Assembly: GCF_028554725.1 (NCBI RefSeq)
Contig: NC_071668.1
Coordinates: forward strand, 48,713,732 to 48,777,731
Length of the DNA stretch: 64,000 bases
From: Zeugodacus cucurbitae
Taxonomy: Eukaryota; Arthropoda; Insecta; Diptera; Tephritidae
Reading direction: 5' to 3'
The notes below the pieces were generated by a model. It was given only the letters and a program-made list of their open reading frames with translations. It was not told the DNA's origin and did not search any database. The position numbers were made by a program, and so were the translations under genes. Of this stretch, positions 1 to 10,855 are shown one piece after another (the first letter of the stretch is position 1; each line of letters begins with the position of its first letter).

Positions 1-630
1 TATCTCATCGGCGTCGACGTCCATGGCAAAACGTATGCCTACAAAAGAGGAACGGATATGATCAGTCAGTTATATATATCATGCTAGACATCAGCAGTTG
101 AAGCATTGAAAAGGAAGAACATTTTCTTGAAACACACAACTACATGCATATATTCTAGAAAATTCGTTGAGAAATTTTTTGAATATACCAGCTTTTCTAG
201 AAAAATAATAGCCAATAATATAATTGAACCCACCGCCTTTGAGTGGTAATCTGTGTCTAGTGTGGTGTGCGCGATAGCCGGTGATTAGCTCGTAATTGCC
301 ATCACTTCTTATTATAGGGAAGGTAACTTCCAATAGATTTGTAGTGCAGCCCATCAATTTAAGCATGGCGGAAACACGTTGTTCACGCTGTTCCTTCTTC
401 ATGTAAGGATACTTTTCCAGCTCCTTTATCATCATCGGCTCCATTAGCTGAGCGGCCGAGTGATAATAATACTCAACCATGTGTGCAAATGGTGGGTCTT
501 TGTCTTTATTGATTTTTTCCAAATGCTTGGGCATCACGTGCTTTTCACGCGTAGCTCCAAGTCCGGTCCAGTTTAAAACTGTCTTCGATAGTGAAGATCG
601 TAAAAGTTTACCATTTAAAAGGAAGGACAT
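1..630 (-). CDS. Gdh: Glutamate dehydrogenase, copy 0, 5' part only (cut by window edge)
   Basis: This is the leftmost copy, of which only the 5' end is in view: exon 1 at 234-630 and the first 38 bases of exon 2 at 1-38, separated by a 195-bp intron (39-233). Exon 1 encodes the mitochondrial leader and the start of the substrate-binding domain up to the Lys-Gly-Gly motif, with no difference from the consensus protein. The start chosen is the Met of MSFLLNGK at 628-630. The remaining exons lie to the left of the window, so whether the copy is intact cannot be told. Confidence 0.9.
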
Positions 631-1085
631 ATTGCCTTGCGATAATGCAATCCCAGTTATGATTTTTTTTGTGTGTTTTTGTAAGAAATTTTTTGCACTC
701 ACTTTTTCGGCAATTATTTTGGTATCCGCTGATTTTGTTGTATATTGTATATATACAATTGTATTACGAATATATAAATATTCCACAATATTCAGTAAGA
801 AAATATTTTTTGTTTATTTATTATTTGCGTCAGGTTTTTTTTTGTAATTATTTTCTTCGAGAACAAATTCAAATCGCTCCGTTCAACACAACTGTTCTTA
901 TGAAAATCTCAATATCAACTGAACTGAGAAAAATAAATTTGACAATATTGACTGTTTATGTTTTGAAGTTTTGATTTTTTCTGTTGAAAATATGTTAATG
1001 TTAATGTTTTTTTAATGTTAATTATTTTATTCTGGCAAAAATTTTGGATTTTGGGGATCGTAAAAAATGCCGAATAATGCATAAT

Positions 1086-1316
1086 AACCCCTACCCACTT
1101 ACTACGCTATTTTTGGTGCATTTGGTGGATGGATTTTTGGTACCATTCACCACTTTTTTGGTGCATTTTGGTGCATTTGATGCATTGGCGCGTGGTGAAA
1201 AACCGATTTTTTCACGGCGCGCAAATGGGGTTATACAGGTCGTATGAGTACCATATTACCAAAAACAGAAAAACAGATATAAGGGTACCAAAAACAGAGG
1301 TAAGTGGGTAGGGGTT
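1086..1316. mobile_element. 231-bp inverted-repeat (MITE-like) element, spacer 0/1
   Basis: The ends are perfect 17-bp inverted repeats, AACCCCTACCCACTTAC at 1086-1102 and its complement at 1300-1316. Similarity extends inward (TTTTTGGTG next to both ends). The centre holds an imperfect hairpin at 1188-1222 with GCGCG/CGCGC arms and A/T runs. There is no coding potential and no clear target-site duplication. A third copy of the end, inverted and matching the left end over 22 bp, sits at 1612-1633 beyond the GDH fragment, so the true element could be the 548-bp span 1086-1633. The family is not recognised. Confidence 0.6.
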
Positions 1317-1590
1317 TTGTTTTTTAATTGTAAAACTGTTGCTGTAGAGAAGCCATTTTGTTTGTGTTTGTGTAAAGAAATATTTATTTAAAAATTGAAG
1401 AAAAATATACAAAAGGATATTACACTTTGGATCTTATAAATATATAAATGTAAAATGTGTAAAAATAAACAATCGCCTAGCGACTTCAGACGCATTCTGC
1501 AATTATTGCTGAGAAATGCCCTCCAATTCTAATGCTCGGAAAATCTTCGAAATCGAGTAAATAAAGGCGGCGGTGCGTAAATCATTGCAG
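1317..1590 (-). pseudogene. GDH 3'-end fragment, spacer 0/1
   Basis: This piece repeats the 3' UTR and the last 28 codons of exon 5 (coding part 1503-1590, TAA at 1503-1505), then breaks off at Cys506 into DNA leading to an inverted-repeat end at 1612-1633. It differs from the true 3' end (1634-1906) at roughly a dozen positions, including Met527 to Leu, while whole units differ from each other by under 1%. The fragment is therefore older than the amplification of the array. It has no start and no upstream exons. Confidence 0.85.
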
Positions 1591-1698
1591 TGGTGAATGC
1601 CACCAAAATTGGCGTAGTAAGTGGGTAGGGGTTTTTTTTTTAATTGTTAAACTGTTGCTGTCAAGAAGCCATTCTGTTTGTGTTTTTGTAAAGAAATA

Positions 1699-1704
1699 TT
1701 TATT
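1699..1704 (-). promoter_or_regulatory. Candidate polyadenylation signal of copy 1
   Basis: AATAAA on the minus strand lies 115 nt beyond the stop codon of copy 1, inside an AT-rich 3' UTR that runs to the inverted-repeat end near 1633. The equivalent position is kept in the other copies (for example 10736-10741 for copy 4). Confidence 0.5.
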
Positions 1705-1818
1705 TAAAAATTTAAGAAAAATATACAAAAGGATATTACACTTTGGATCTTATAAATATATAAATGTAAAATTTGTAAAAATAAATAATCGCCAAGCGAC
1801 TTCAGACGCATTCTGTAA

Positions 1819-3813
1819 TTATTGTTGAGAAATGCCCTCCATTTCTAAGGCTCGGAAAATCTTAGAAATCGAGTAAATAAAGGCAGCGGTGCGTAAATCA
1901 TTGCAGAGACCGAATTCATTGGCCACAATCTTAATGCCTGCCCCCGCAGTTTCCATAACTGTTTGTAGTCCTGCGTCTACAATATCCGCCTCCTTCGTAC
2001 AGTCTCTTATGAGCTTTAACTTTTTGTTTGGCTTGAACTTATCCTAAATAAATAAATTAAAAAAATTCATATTAACAAATTAACTTATTTGCACGGTGGT
2101 CAAAGTTCACTTACCTCGCACTCATTCATGGAGTTAAAGATCTCGTTGATTATGGCTTTCTCGCGTTTAACATTCATTTTGCCATAAGATACATGATTGA
2201 TATTCTTTAAGTACTCAAAGTAGGATACCGTTACACCGCCAGCATTGCAAAACAAATCCGGTATAATGAGTACATTCTTTTTACGTAATATTTCATCGGC
2301 AGCTGGCGTCGAAGGACCATTAGCGCCTTCTAAAATCATCTTGGCTTGTACACTGTTAGCATTTTCGACAGTGAGAACCTTTTGCGTAGAGCAAGGCATT
2401 AGTATATCGCATTTTTCACCCAACAAACTGCCCTCTTTTTCGGTGGCTTTGGTATAGCCCTTGATTGATTTATTATTTTTTGCATAATACTCCATTAAGT
2501 CCTAAGTATATGAAGAAAATTAAAAAAATATTATCATGGAGATATTTATTTTCAATACGCCACATACCTTTGGATCAATGCCATTCTCATTTACTAGAGA
2601 CACGTCAAATTCTTGAACACCGATCAGTTTGGCACCGGCTTCCACTACAAAAACGGATGCATGGGAACCGACATTGCCAAACCCTTGTACGATCACGGTT
2701 TTATCTTTCCAACCAGTCTTCCAGCCTAATAAATCCATCCAATCTTTATCCATAATAAAACATTCAGCCGCCTTAAATAGACCACGTCCCGTGGCGGCGG
2801 TGCGACCATTTATACCGCCTATTTCTACTGGCTTACCAGTCGTGATGGCCAATGCATCTACATCGTTATGGCCTAGAAGAAGAATTTATTTGTCTATCAA
2901 GACGTTTTCTAATATTTCATAAAAAAAAATTACCAAAAGTTTTAATATATTGATCCACCAACCAACTCATCTCGCGTTGGCTGGTATTCACATCTGGTGC
3001 CGGTACATCTATACCCGGACCTATCATATTGCGACGTAATAGCTCCATTGTATAGCGACGCGTAATTGTTTGCAATTCTTGTGCAGTATACTTCTTCGGG
3101 TCGATACGTATGCCACCCTTGGAACCACCAAACGGTACATTCACGCAAGCCGTCTTAAACGCCATCAGATAAGCCAAAGCGCGTATCTCATCGGCGTCGA
3201 CGTCCATGGCAAAACGTATGCCTACAAAAGAGGAACGGATATGATCAGTCAGTTATATATATCATGCTAGACATCAGCAGTTGAAGCATTGAAAAGGAAG
3301 AACATTTTCTTGAAACACACAACTACATGCATATATTCTAGAAAATTCGTTGAGAAATTTTTTGAATATACCAGCTTTTCTAGAAAAATAATAGCCAATA
3401 ATATAATTGAACCCACCGCCTTTGAGTGGTAATCTGTGTCTAGTGTGGTGTGCGCGATAGCCGGTGATTAGCTCGTAATTGCCATCACTTCTTATTATAG
3501 GGAAGGTAACTTCCAATAGATTTGTAGTGCAGCCCATCAATTTAAGCATGGCGGAAACACGTTGTTCACGCTGTTCCTTCTTCATGTAAGGATACTTTTC
3601 CAGCTCCTTTATCATCATCGGCTCCATTAGCTGAGCGGCCGAGTGATAATAATACTCAACCATGTGTGCAAATGGTGGGTCTTTGTCTTTATTGATTTTT
3701 TCCAAATGCTTGGGCATCACGTGCTTTTCACGCGTAGCTCCAAGTCCGGTCCAGTTTAAAACTGTCTTCGATAGTGAAGATCGTAAAAGTTTACCATTTA
3801 AAAGGAAGGACAT
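1819..3813 (-). CDS. Gdh: Mitochondrial glutamate dehydrogenase, copy 1 (five exons, reference copy)
   Basis: Exons on the minus strand are 3417-3813, 2934-3221, 2568-2872, 2115-2501 and 1819-2043. Introns are 195, 61, 66 and 71 bp, all GT..AG (donors GTGGGT, GTAATT, GTATGT, GTAAGT). The spliced frame is 533 aa, close to the usual animal GDH length. GDH is a hexameric matrix enzyme converting glutamate to 2-oxoglutarate and ammonia with NAD(P)+. Residues 1 to about 45 are rich in Arg, Lys, Ser and Leu and lack acidic residues at the start, like an import signal. Residues 51 to about 215 form the ELFV dimerisation/substrate domain with Lys131, Lys155 and the PFGGSKGG motif (Lys167). The Rossmann domain follows with GFGNVG at 292-297. 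The antenna region after NHVSYG (432-437) looks shorter than in canonical animal GDH. This copy alone has His230; copies 2-19 have Tyr. The paralogue identity (housekeeping Gdh or a testis-type bb8-like form) is unresolved. Confidence 0.93.
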
Positions 3814-4268
3814 ATTGCCTTGCGATAATGCAATCCCAGTTATGATTTTTTTTGTGTGTTTTTGTAAGAAATTTTTTGCACTCACTTTTTCGGCAATTAT
3901 TTTGGTATCCGCTGATTTTGTTGTATATTGTATATATACAATTGTATTACGAATATATAAATATTCCACAATATTCAGTAAGAAAATATTTTTTGTTTAT
4001 TTATTATTTGCGTCAGGTTTTTTTTTGTAATTATTTTCTTCGAGAACAAATTCAAATCGCTCCGTTCAACACAACTGTTCTTATGAAAATCTCAATATCA
4101 ACTGAACTGAGAAAAATAAATTTGACAATATTGACTGTTTATGTTTTGAAGTTTTGATTTTTTCTGTTGAAAATATGTTAATGTTAATGTTTTTTTAATG
4201 TTAATTATTTTATTCTGGGAAAAATTTTGGATTTTGGGGATCGTAAAAAATGACGAATAATGCATAAT
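3814..4268 (-). promoter_or_regulatory. 5' leader and upstream region of copy 1 (typical of the array)
   Basis: This 455-bp AT-rich stretch sits between the start codon and the inverted-repeat element. The minus strand is open in frame with the gene back to an ATG at 3967-3969, but the extra 52 residues do not resemble a GDH leader. A GTGAGT donor at 3880-3885 and an AG at 3819-3820 would define a 67-bp intron of the same size class as the coding introns, so this part is more likely a spliced 5' UTR. A perfect 16-bp palindrome ATTGTATATATACAAT (3927-3942) and TTATATATTC (3951-3960) are the only TATA-like candidates. The same region follows copies 0, 2, 4-18; in copy 3 only the first 198 bp remain and in copy 19 only 9 bp. 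Confidence 0.4.
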
Positions 4269-4499
4269 AACCCCTACCCACTTACTACGCTATTTTTGGT
4301 GCATTTGGTGGATGGATTTTTGGTACCATTCACCACTTTTTTGGTGCATTTTGGTGCATTTGATGCATTGACGCGTGGTGAAAAACCGATTTTTTCACGG
4401 CGCGCAAATGGGGTTATACAGGTCGTATGAGTACCATATTACCAAAAACAGAAAAACAGATATAAGGGTACCAAAAACAGAGGTAAGTGGGTAGGGGTT
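4269..4499. mobile_element. 231-bp inverted-repeat element, spacer 1/2
   Basis: Inverted ends lie at 4269-4285 and 4483-4499. It has an A instead of G before the hairpin arm near 4371, shared with spacer 7/8. Two extra inverted-repeat ends follow, at about 4800 and 5117, one after each GDH fragment; the last has a GGGG-to-GTGG change. Confidence 0.6.
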
Positions 4500-4773
4500 T
4501 TGTTTTTTAATTGTAAAACTGTTGCTGTCAAGAAGCCATTTTGTTTGTGTTTGTGTAAAGAAATATTTATTTAAAAATTGAAGAAAAATATACAAAAGGA
4601 TATTACACTTTGGATCTTATAAATATATAAATGTAAAATGTGTAAAAATAAACAATCGCCTAGCGACTTCAGACGCATTCTGCAATTATTGCTGAGAAAT
4701 GCCCTCCAATTCTAATGCTCGGAAAATCTTCGAAATCGAGTAAATAAAGGCGGCGGTGCGTAAATCATTGCAG
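4500..4773 (-). pseudogene. GDH 3'-end fragment, spacer 1/2, first
   Basis: The coding part is 4686-4773. It is the first of two fragments in this spacer and has the features typical of the first position (GTGTTTGTGTAAAG in the UTR part). Confidence 0.85.
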
Positions 4774-4816
4774 TGGTGAATGCCACCAAAATTGGCGTAG
4801 TAAGTGGGTAGGGGTT

Positions 4817-5090
4817 TTTTTTTTTAATTGTTAAACTGTTGCTGTCAAGAAGCCATTCTGTTTGTGTTTTTGTAAAGAAATATTTATTTAAAAATTTAAG
4901 AAAAATATACAAAAGGATATTACACTTTGGATCTTATAAATATATAAATGTAAAATGTGTAAAAATAAACAATCGCCTAGCGACTTCAGACGCATTCTGC
5001 AATTATTGCTGAGAAATGCCCTCCAATTCTAATGCTCGGAAAATCTTCGAAATCGAGTAAATAAAGGCGGCGGTGCGTAAATCATTGCAG
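4817..5090 (-). pseudogene. GDH 3'-end fragment, spacer 1/2, second
   Basis: The coding part is 5003-5090. It is an extra 317-bp subrepeat. Its UTR part resembles the true 3' UTR (GTGTTTTTGTAAAG) but its exon part resembles the fragments, so it is a recombinant of the two. Confidence 0.85.
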
Positions 5091-5319
5091 TGGTGAATGC
5101 CACCAAAATTGGCGTAGTAAGTGGGTAGTGGTTTTTTTTTTTAATTGTTAAACTGTTGCTGTCAAGAAGCCATTCTGTTTGTGTTTTTGTAAAGAAATAT
5201 TTATTTAAAAATTTAAGAAAAATATACAAAAGGATATTACACTTTGGATCTTATAAATATATAAATGTAAAATTTGTAAAAATAAATAATCGCCAAGCGA
5301 CTTCAGACGCATTCTGTAA

Positions 5320-7314
5320 TTATTGTTGAGAAATGCCCTCCATTTCTAAGGCTCGGAAAATCTTAGAAATCGAGTAAATAAAGGCAGCGGTGCGTAAATC
5401 ATTGCAGAGACCGAATTCATTGGCCACAATCTTAATGCCTGCCCCCGCAGTTTCCATAACTGTTTGTAGTCCTGCGTCTACAATATCCGCCTCCTTCGTA
5501 CAGTCTCTTATGAGCTTTAACTTTTTGTTTGGCTTGAACTTATCCTAAATAAATAAATTAAAAAAATTCATATTAACAAATTAACTTATTTGCACGGTGG
5601 TCAAAGTTCACTTACCTCGCACTCATTCATGGAGTTAAAGATCTCGTTGATTATGGCTTTCTCGCGTTTAACATTCATTTTGCCATAAGATACATGATTG
5701 ATATTCTTTAAGTACTCAAAGTAGGATACCGTTACACCGCCAGCATTGCAAAACAAATCCGGTATAATGAGTACATTCTTTTTACGTAATATTTCATCGG
5801 CAGCTGGCGTCGAAGGACCATTAGCGCCTTCTAAAATCATCTTGGCTTGTACACTGTTAGCATTTTCGACAGTGAGAACCTTTTGCGTAGAGCAAGGCAT
5901 TAGTATATCGCATTTTTCACCCAACAAACTGCCCTCTTTTTCGGTGGCTTTGGTATAGCCCTTGATTGATTTATTATTTTTTGCATAATACTCCATTAAG
6001 TCCTAAGTATATGAAGAAAATTAAAAAAATATTATCATGGAGATATTTATTTTCAATACGCCACATACCTTTGGATCAATGCCATTCTCATTTACTAGAG
6101 ACACGTCAAATTCTTGAACACCGATCAGTTTGGCACCGGCTTCCACTACAAAAACGGATGCATGGGAACCGACATTGCCAAACCCTTGTACGATCACGGT
6201 TTTATCTTTCCAACCAGTCTTCCAGCCTAATAAATCCATCCAATCTTTATCCATAATAAAACATTCAGCCGCCTTAAATAGACCACGTCCCGTGGCGGCG
6301 GTGCGACCATTTATACCGCCTATTTCTACTGGCTTACCAGTCGTGATGGCCAATGCATCTACATCGTTATAGCCTAGAAGAAGAATTTATTTGTCTATCA
6401 AGACGTTTTCTAATATTTCATAAAAAAAAATTACCAAAAGTTTTAATATATTGATCCACCAACCAACTCATCTCGCGTTGGCTGGTATTCACATCTGGTG
6501 CCGGTACATCTATACCCGGACCTATCATATTGCGACGTAATAGCTCCATTGTATAGCGACGCGTAATTGTTTGCAATTCTTGTGCAGTATACTTCTTCGG
6601 GTCGATACGTATGCCACCCTTGGAACCACCAAACGGTACATTCACGCAAGCCGTCTTAAACGCCATCAGATAAGCCAAAGCGCGTATCTCATCGGCGTCG
6701 ACGTCCATGGCAAAACGTATGCCTACAAAAGAGGAACGGATATGATCAGTCAGTTATATATATCATGCTAGACATCAGCAGTTGAAGCATTGAAAAGGAA
6801 GAACATTTTCTTGAAACACACAACTACATGCATATATTCTAGAAAATTCGTTGAGAAATTTTTTGAATATACCAGCTTTTCTAGAAAAATAATAGCCAAT
6901 AATATAATTGAACCCACCGCCTTTGAGTGGTAATCTGTGTCTAGTGTGGTGTGCGCGATAGCCGGTGATTAGCTCGTAATTGCCATCACTTCTTATTATA
7001 GGGAAGGTAACTTCCAATAGATTTGTAGTGCAGCCCATCAATTTAAGCATGGCGGAAACACGTTGTTCACGCTGTTCCTTCTTCATGTAAGGATACTTTT
7101 CCAGCTCCTTTATCATCATCGGCTCCATTAGCTGAGCGGCCGAGTGATAATAATACTCAACCATGTGTGCAAATGGTGGGTCTTTGTCTTTATTGATTTT
7201 TTCCAAATGCTTGGGCATCACGTGCTTTTCACGCGTAGCTCCAAGTCCGGTCCAGTTTAAAACTGTCTTCGATAGTGAAGATCGTAAAAGTTTACCATTT
7301 AAAAGGAAGGACAT
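5320..7314 (-). CDS. Gdh: Glutamate dehydrogenase, copy 2
   Basis: Exons are 6918-7314, 6435-6722, 6069-6373, 5616-6002 and 5320-5544, all with intact splice sites and an open 533-aa frame. It differs from copy 1 in the codon after the exon 2/3 junction, which gives Tyr230 instead of His. No other coding change was seen, so it represents the majority protein of the array. Its 3' flank is the one that carries two GDH 3'-end fragments instead of one. Confidence 0.92.
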
Positions 7315-7769
7315 ATTGCCTTGCGATAATGCAATCCCAGTTATGATTTTTTTTGTGTGTTTTTGTAAGAAATTTTTTGCACTCACTTTTTCGGCAATTA
7401 TTTTGGTATCCGCTGATTTTGTTGTATATTGTATATATACAATTGTATTACGAATATATAAATATTCCACAATATTCAGTAAGAAAATATTTTTTGTTTA
7501 TTTATTATTTGCGTCAGGTTTTTTTTTGTAATTATTTTCTTCGAGAACAAATTCAAATCGCTCCGTTCAATACAACTGTTCTTATGAAAATCTCAATATC
7601 AACTGAACTGAGAAAAATAAATTTGACAATATTGACTGTTTATGTTTTGAAGTTTTGATTTTTTCTGTTGAAAATATGTTAATGTTAATGTTTTTTTAAT
7701 GTTAATTATTTTATTCTGGCAAAAATTTTGGATTTTGGGGATCGTAAAAAATGACGAATAATGCATAAT

Positions 7770-8000
7770 AACCCCTACCCACTTACTACGCTATTTTTGG
7801 TGCATTTGGTGGATGGATTTTTGGTACCATTCACCACTTTTTTGGTGCATTTTGGTGCATTTGATGCATTGGCGCGTGGTGAAAAACCGATTTTTTCACG
7901 GCGCGCAAATGGGGTTATACAGGTCGTATGAGTACCATATTACCAAAAACAGAAAAACAGATATAAGGGTACCAAAAACAGAGGTAAGTGGGTAGGGGTT
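7770..8000. mobile_element. 231-bp inverted-repeat element, spacer 2/3
   Basis: Inverted ends lie at 7770-7786 and 7984-8000. No difference from the common form was noted. Confidence 0.6.
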
Positions 8001-8274
8001 TTGTTTTTTAATTGTAAAACTGTTGCTGTCAAGAAGCCATTTTGTTTGTGTTTGTGTAAAGAAATATTTATTTAAAAATTGAAGAAAAATATACAAAAGG
8101 ATATTACACTTTGGATCTTATAAATATATAAATGTAAAATGTGTAAAAATAAACAATCGCCTAGCGACTTCAGACGCATTCTGCAATTATTGCTGAGAAA
8201 TGCCCTCCAATTCTAATGCTCGGGAAATCTTCGAAATCGAGTAAATAAAGGCGGCGGTGCGTAAATCATTGCAG
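8001..8274 (-). pseudogene. GDH 3'-end fragment, spacer 2/3
   Basis: The coding part is 8187-8274. It has a private A-to-G change near 8224. Confidence 0.85.
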
Positions 8275-8502
8275 TGGTGAATGCCACCAAAATTGGCGTA
8301 GTAAGTGGGTAGGGGTTTTTTTTTTAATTGTTAAACTGTTGCTGTCAAGAAGCCATTCTGTTTGTGTTTTTGTAAAGAAATATTTATTTAAAAATTTAAG
8401 AAAAATATACAAAAGGATATTACACTTTGGATCTTATAAATATATAAATGTAAAATTTGTAAAAATAAATAATCGCCAAGCGACTTCAGACGCATTCTGT
8501 AA

Positions 8503-10497
8503 TTATTGTTGAGAAATGCCCTCCATTTCTAAGGCTCGGAAAATCTTAGAAATCGAGTAAATAAAGGCAGCGGTGCGTAAATCATTGCAGAGACCGAATT
8601 CATTGGCCACAATCTTAATGCCTGCCCCCGCAGTTTCCATAACTGTTTGTAGTCCTGCGTCTACAATATCCGCCTCCTTCGTACAGTCTCTTATGAGCTT
8701 TAACTTTTTGTTTGGCTTGAACTTATCCTAAATAAATAAATTAAAAAAATTCATATTAACAAATTAACTTATTTGCACGGTGGTCAAAGTTCACTTACCT
8801 CGCACTCATTCATGGAGTTAAAGATCTCGTTGATTATGGCTTTCTCGCGTTTAACATTCATTTTGCCATAAGATACATGATTGATATTCTTTAAGTACTC
8901 AAAGTAGGATACCGTTACACCGCCAGCATTGCAAAACAAATCCGGTATAATGAGTACATTCTTTTTACGTAATATTTCATCGGCAGCTGGCGTCGAAGGA
9001 CCATTAGCGCCTTCTAAAATCATCTTGGCTTGTACACTGTTAGCATTTTCGACAGTGAGAACCTTTTGCGTAGAGCAAGGCATTAGTATATCGCATTTTT
9101 CACCCAACAAACTGCCCTCTTTTTCGGTGGCTTTGGTATAGCCCTTGATTGATTTATTATTTTTTGCATAATACTCCATTAAGTCCTAAGTATATGAAGA
9201 AAATTAAAAAAATATTATCATGGAGATATTTATTTTCAATACGCCACATACCTTTGGATCAATGCCATTCTCATTTACTAGAGACACGTCAAATTCTTGA
9301 ACACCGATCAGTTTGGCACCGGCTTCCACTACAAAAACGGATGCATGGGAACCGACATTGCCAAACCCTTGTACGATCACGGTTTTATCTTTCCAACCAG
9401 TCTTCCAGCCTAATAAATCCATCCAATCTTTATCCATAATAAAACATTCAGCCGCCTTAAATAGACCACGTCCCGTGGCGGCGGTGCGACCATTTATACC
9501 GCCTATTTCTACTGGCTTACCAGTCGTGATGGCCAATGCATCTACATCGTTATAGCCTAGAAGAACAATTTATTTGTCTATCAAGACGTTTTCTAATATT
9601 TCATAAAAAAAAATTACCAAAAGTTTTAATATATTGATCCACCAACCAACTCATCTCGCGTTGGCTGGTATTCACATCTGGTGCCGGTACATCTATACCC
9701 GGACCTATCATATTGCGACGTAATAGCTCCATTGTATAGCGACGCGTAATTGTTTGCAATTCTTGTGCAGTATACTTCTTCGGGTCGATACGTATGCCAC
9801 CCTTGGAACCACCAAACGGTACATTCACGCAAGCCGTCTTAAACGCCATCAGATAAGCCAAAGCGCGTATCTCATCGGCGTCGACGTCCATGGCAAAACG
9901 TATGCCTACAAAAGAGGAACGGATATGATCAGTCAGTTATATATATCATGCTAGACATCAGCAGTTGAAGCATTGAAAAGGAAGAACATTTTCTTGAAAC
10001 ACACAACTACATGCATATATTCTAGAAAATTCGTTGAGAAATTTTTTGAATATACCAGCTTTTCTAGAAAAATAATAGCCAATAATATAATTGAACCCAC
10101 CGCCTTTGAGTGGTAATCTGTGTCTAGTGTGGTGTGCGCGATAGCCGGTGATTAGCTCGTAATTGCCATCACTTCTTATTATAGGGAAGGTAACTTCCAA
10201 TAGATTTGTAGTGCAGCCCATCAATTTAAGCATGGCGGAAACACGTTGTTCACGCTGTTCCTTCTTCATGTAAGGATACTTTTCCAGCTCCTTTATCATC
10301 ATCGGCTCCATTAGCTGAGCGGCCGAGTGATAATAATACTCAACCATGTGTGCAAATGGTGGGTCTTTGTCTTTATTGATTTTTTCCAAATGCTTGGGCA
10401 TCACGTGCTTTTCACGCGTAGCTCCAAGTCCGGTCCAGTTTAAAACTGTCTTCGATAGTGAAGATCGTAAAAGTTTACCATTTAAAAGGAAGGACAT
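8503..10497 (-). CDS. Gdh: Glutamate dehydrogenase, copy 3 (upstream region deleted)
   Basis: Exons are 10101-10497, 9618-9905, 9252-9556, 8799-9185 and 8503-8727. The coding sequence is the majority form with Tyr230 and no disabling change. Its upstream DNA is abnormal. About 198 bp above the ATG (to about 10695) the sequence jumps straight into the 3' UTR of copy 4, so anything regulatory lying further upstream in other copies is missing. If promoter elements lie within 200 bp of the start the copy may still be expressed. Otherwise it would depend on read-through from copy 4, which lies upstream in the same orientation. Confidence 0.9.
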
Positions 10498-10855
10498 ATT
10501 GCCTTGCGATAATGCAATCCCAGTTATGATTTTTTTTGTGTGTTTTTGTAAGAAATTTTTTGCACTCACTTTTTCGGCAATTATTTTGGTATCCGCTGAT
10601 TTTGTTGTATATTGTATATATACAATTGTATTACGAATATATAAATATTCCACAATATTCAGTAAGAAAATATTTTTTGTTTATTTATTATTTGCTGTCA
10701 AGAAGCCATTCTGTTTGTGTTTTTGTAAAGAAATATTTATTTAAAAATTTAAGAAAAATATACAAAAGGATATTACACTTTGGATCTTATAAATATATAA
10801 ATGTAAAATTTGTAAAAATAAATAATCGCCAAGCGACTTCAGACGCATTCTGTAA
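10498..10855. other. Deleted spacer between copies 3 and 4
   Basis: This spacer is 829 bp shorter than its neighbours. Leader sequence of copy 3 continues to about 10695 and then switches to the 3' UTR of copy 4. TTGC (10692-10695) is present at both parental breakpoints, so the join is a four-base microhomology deletion. It removes the upstream region, the inverted-repeat element and the GDH 3'-end fragment found in every other spacer. Confidence 0.9.

Noticed and set aside
479..974. Plus-strand open frames of 122 and 101 codons opposite exon 1 and the leader, repeated in every unit
   Set aside because: They are antisense shadows of the conserved GDH exon and AT-rich leader; composition is low-complexity and no family is recognisable.
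1129..1412. Short frames of 60-75 codons across the inverted-repeat element and GDH fragment
   Set aside because: They change ends with each T-run length and cross element boundaries, so they are not conserved as proteins.
2245..2922. Plus-strand open frames of 70-97 codons opposite exons 3 and 4
   Set aside because: They are shadows on the non-coding strand of GDH exons; their ends follow splice sites and SNPs of the GDH copies.
3814..3969. Upstream in-frame ATG adding 52 residues before MSFLLNGK (seen in most copies)
   Set aside because: The extra residues do not resemble a GDH or import leader, the stretch contains a plausible intron, and copy 19 keeps the gene frame without it.
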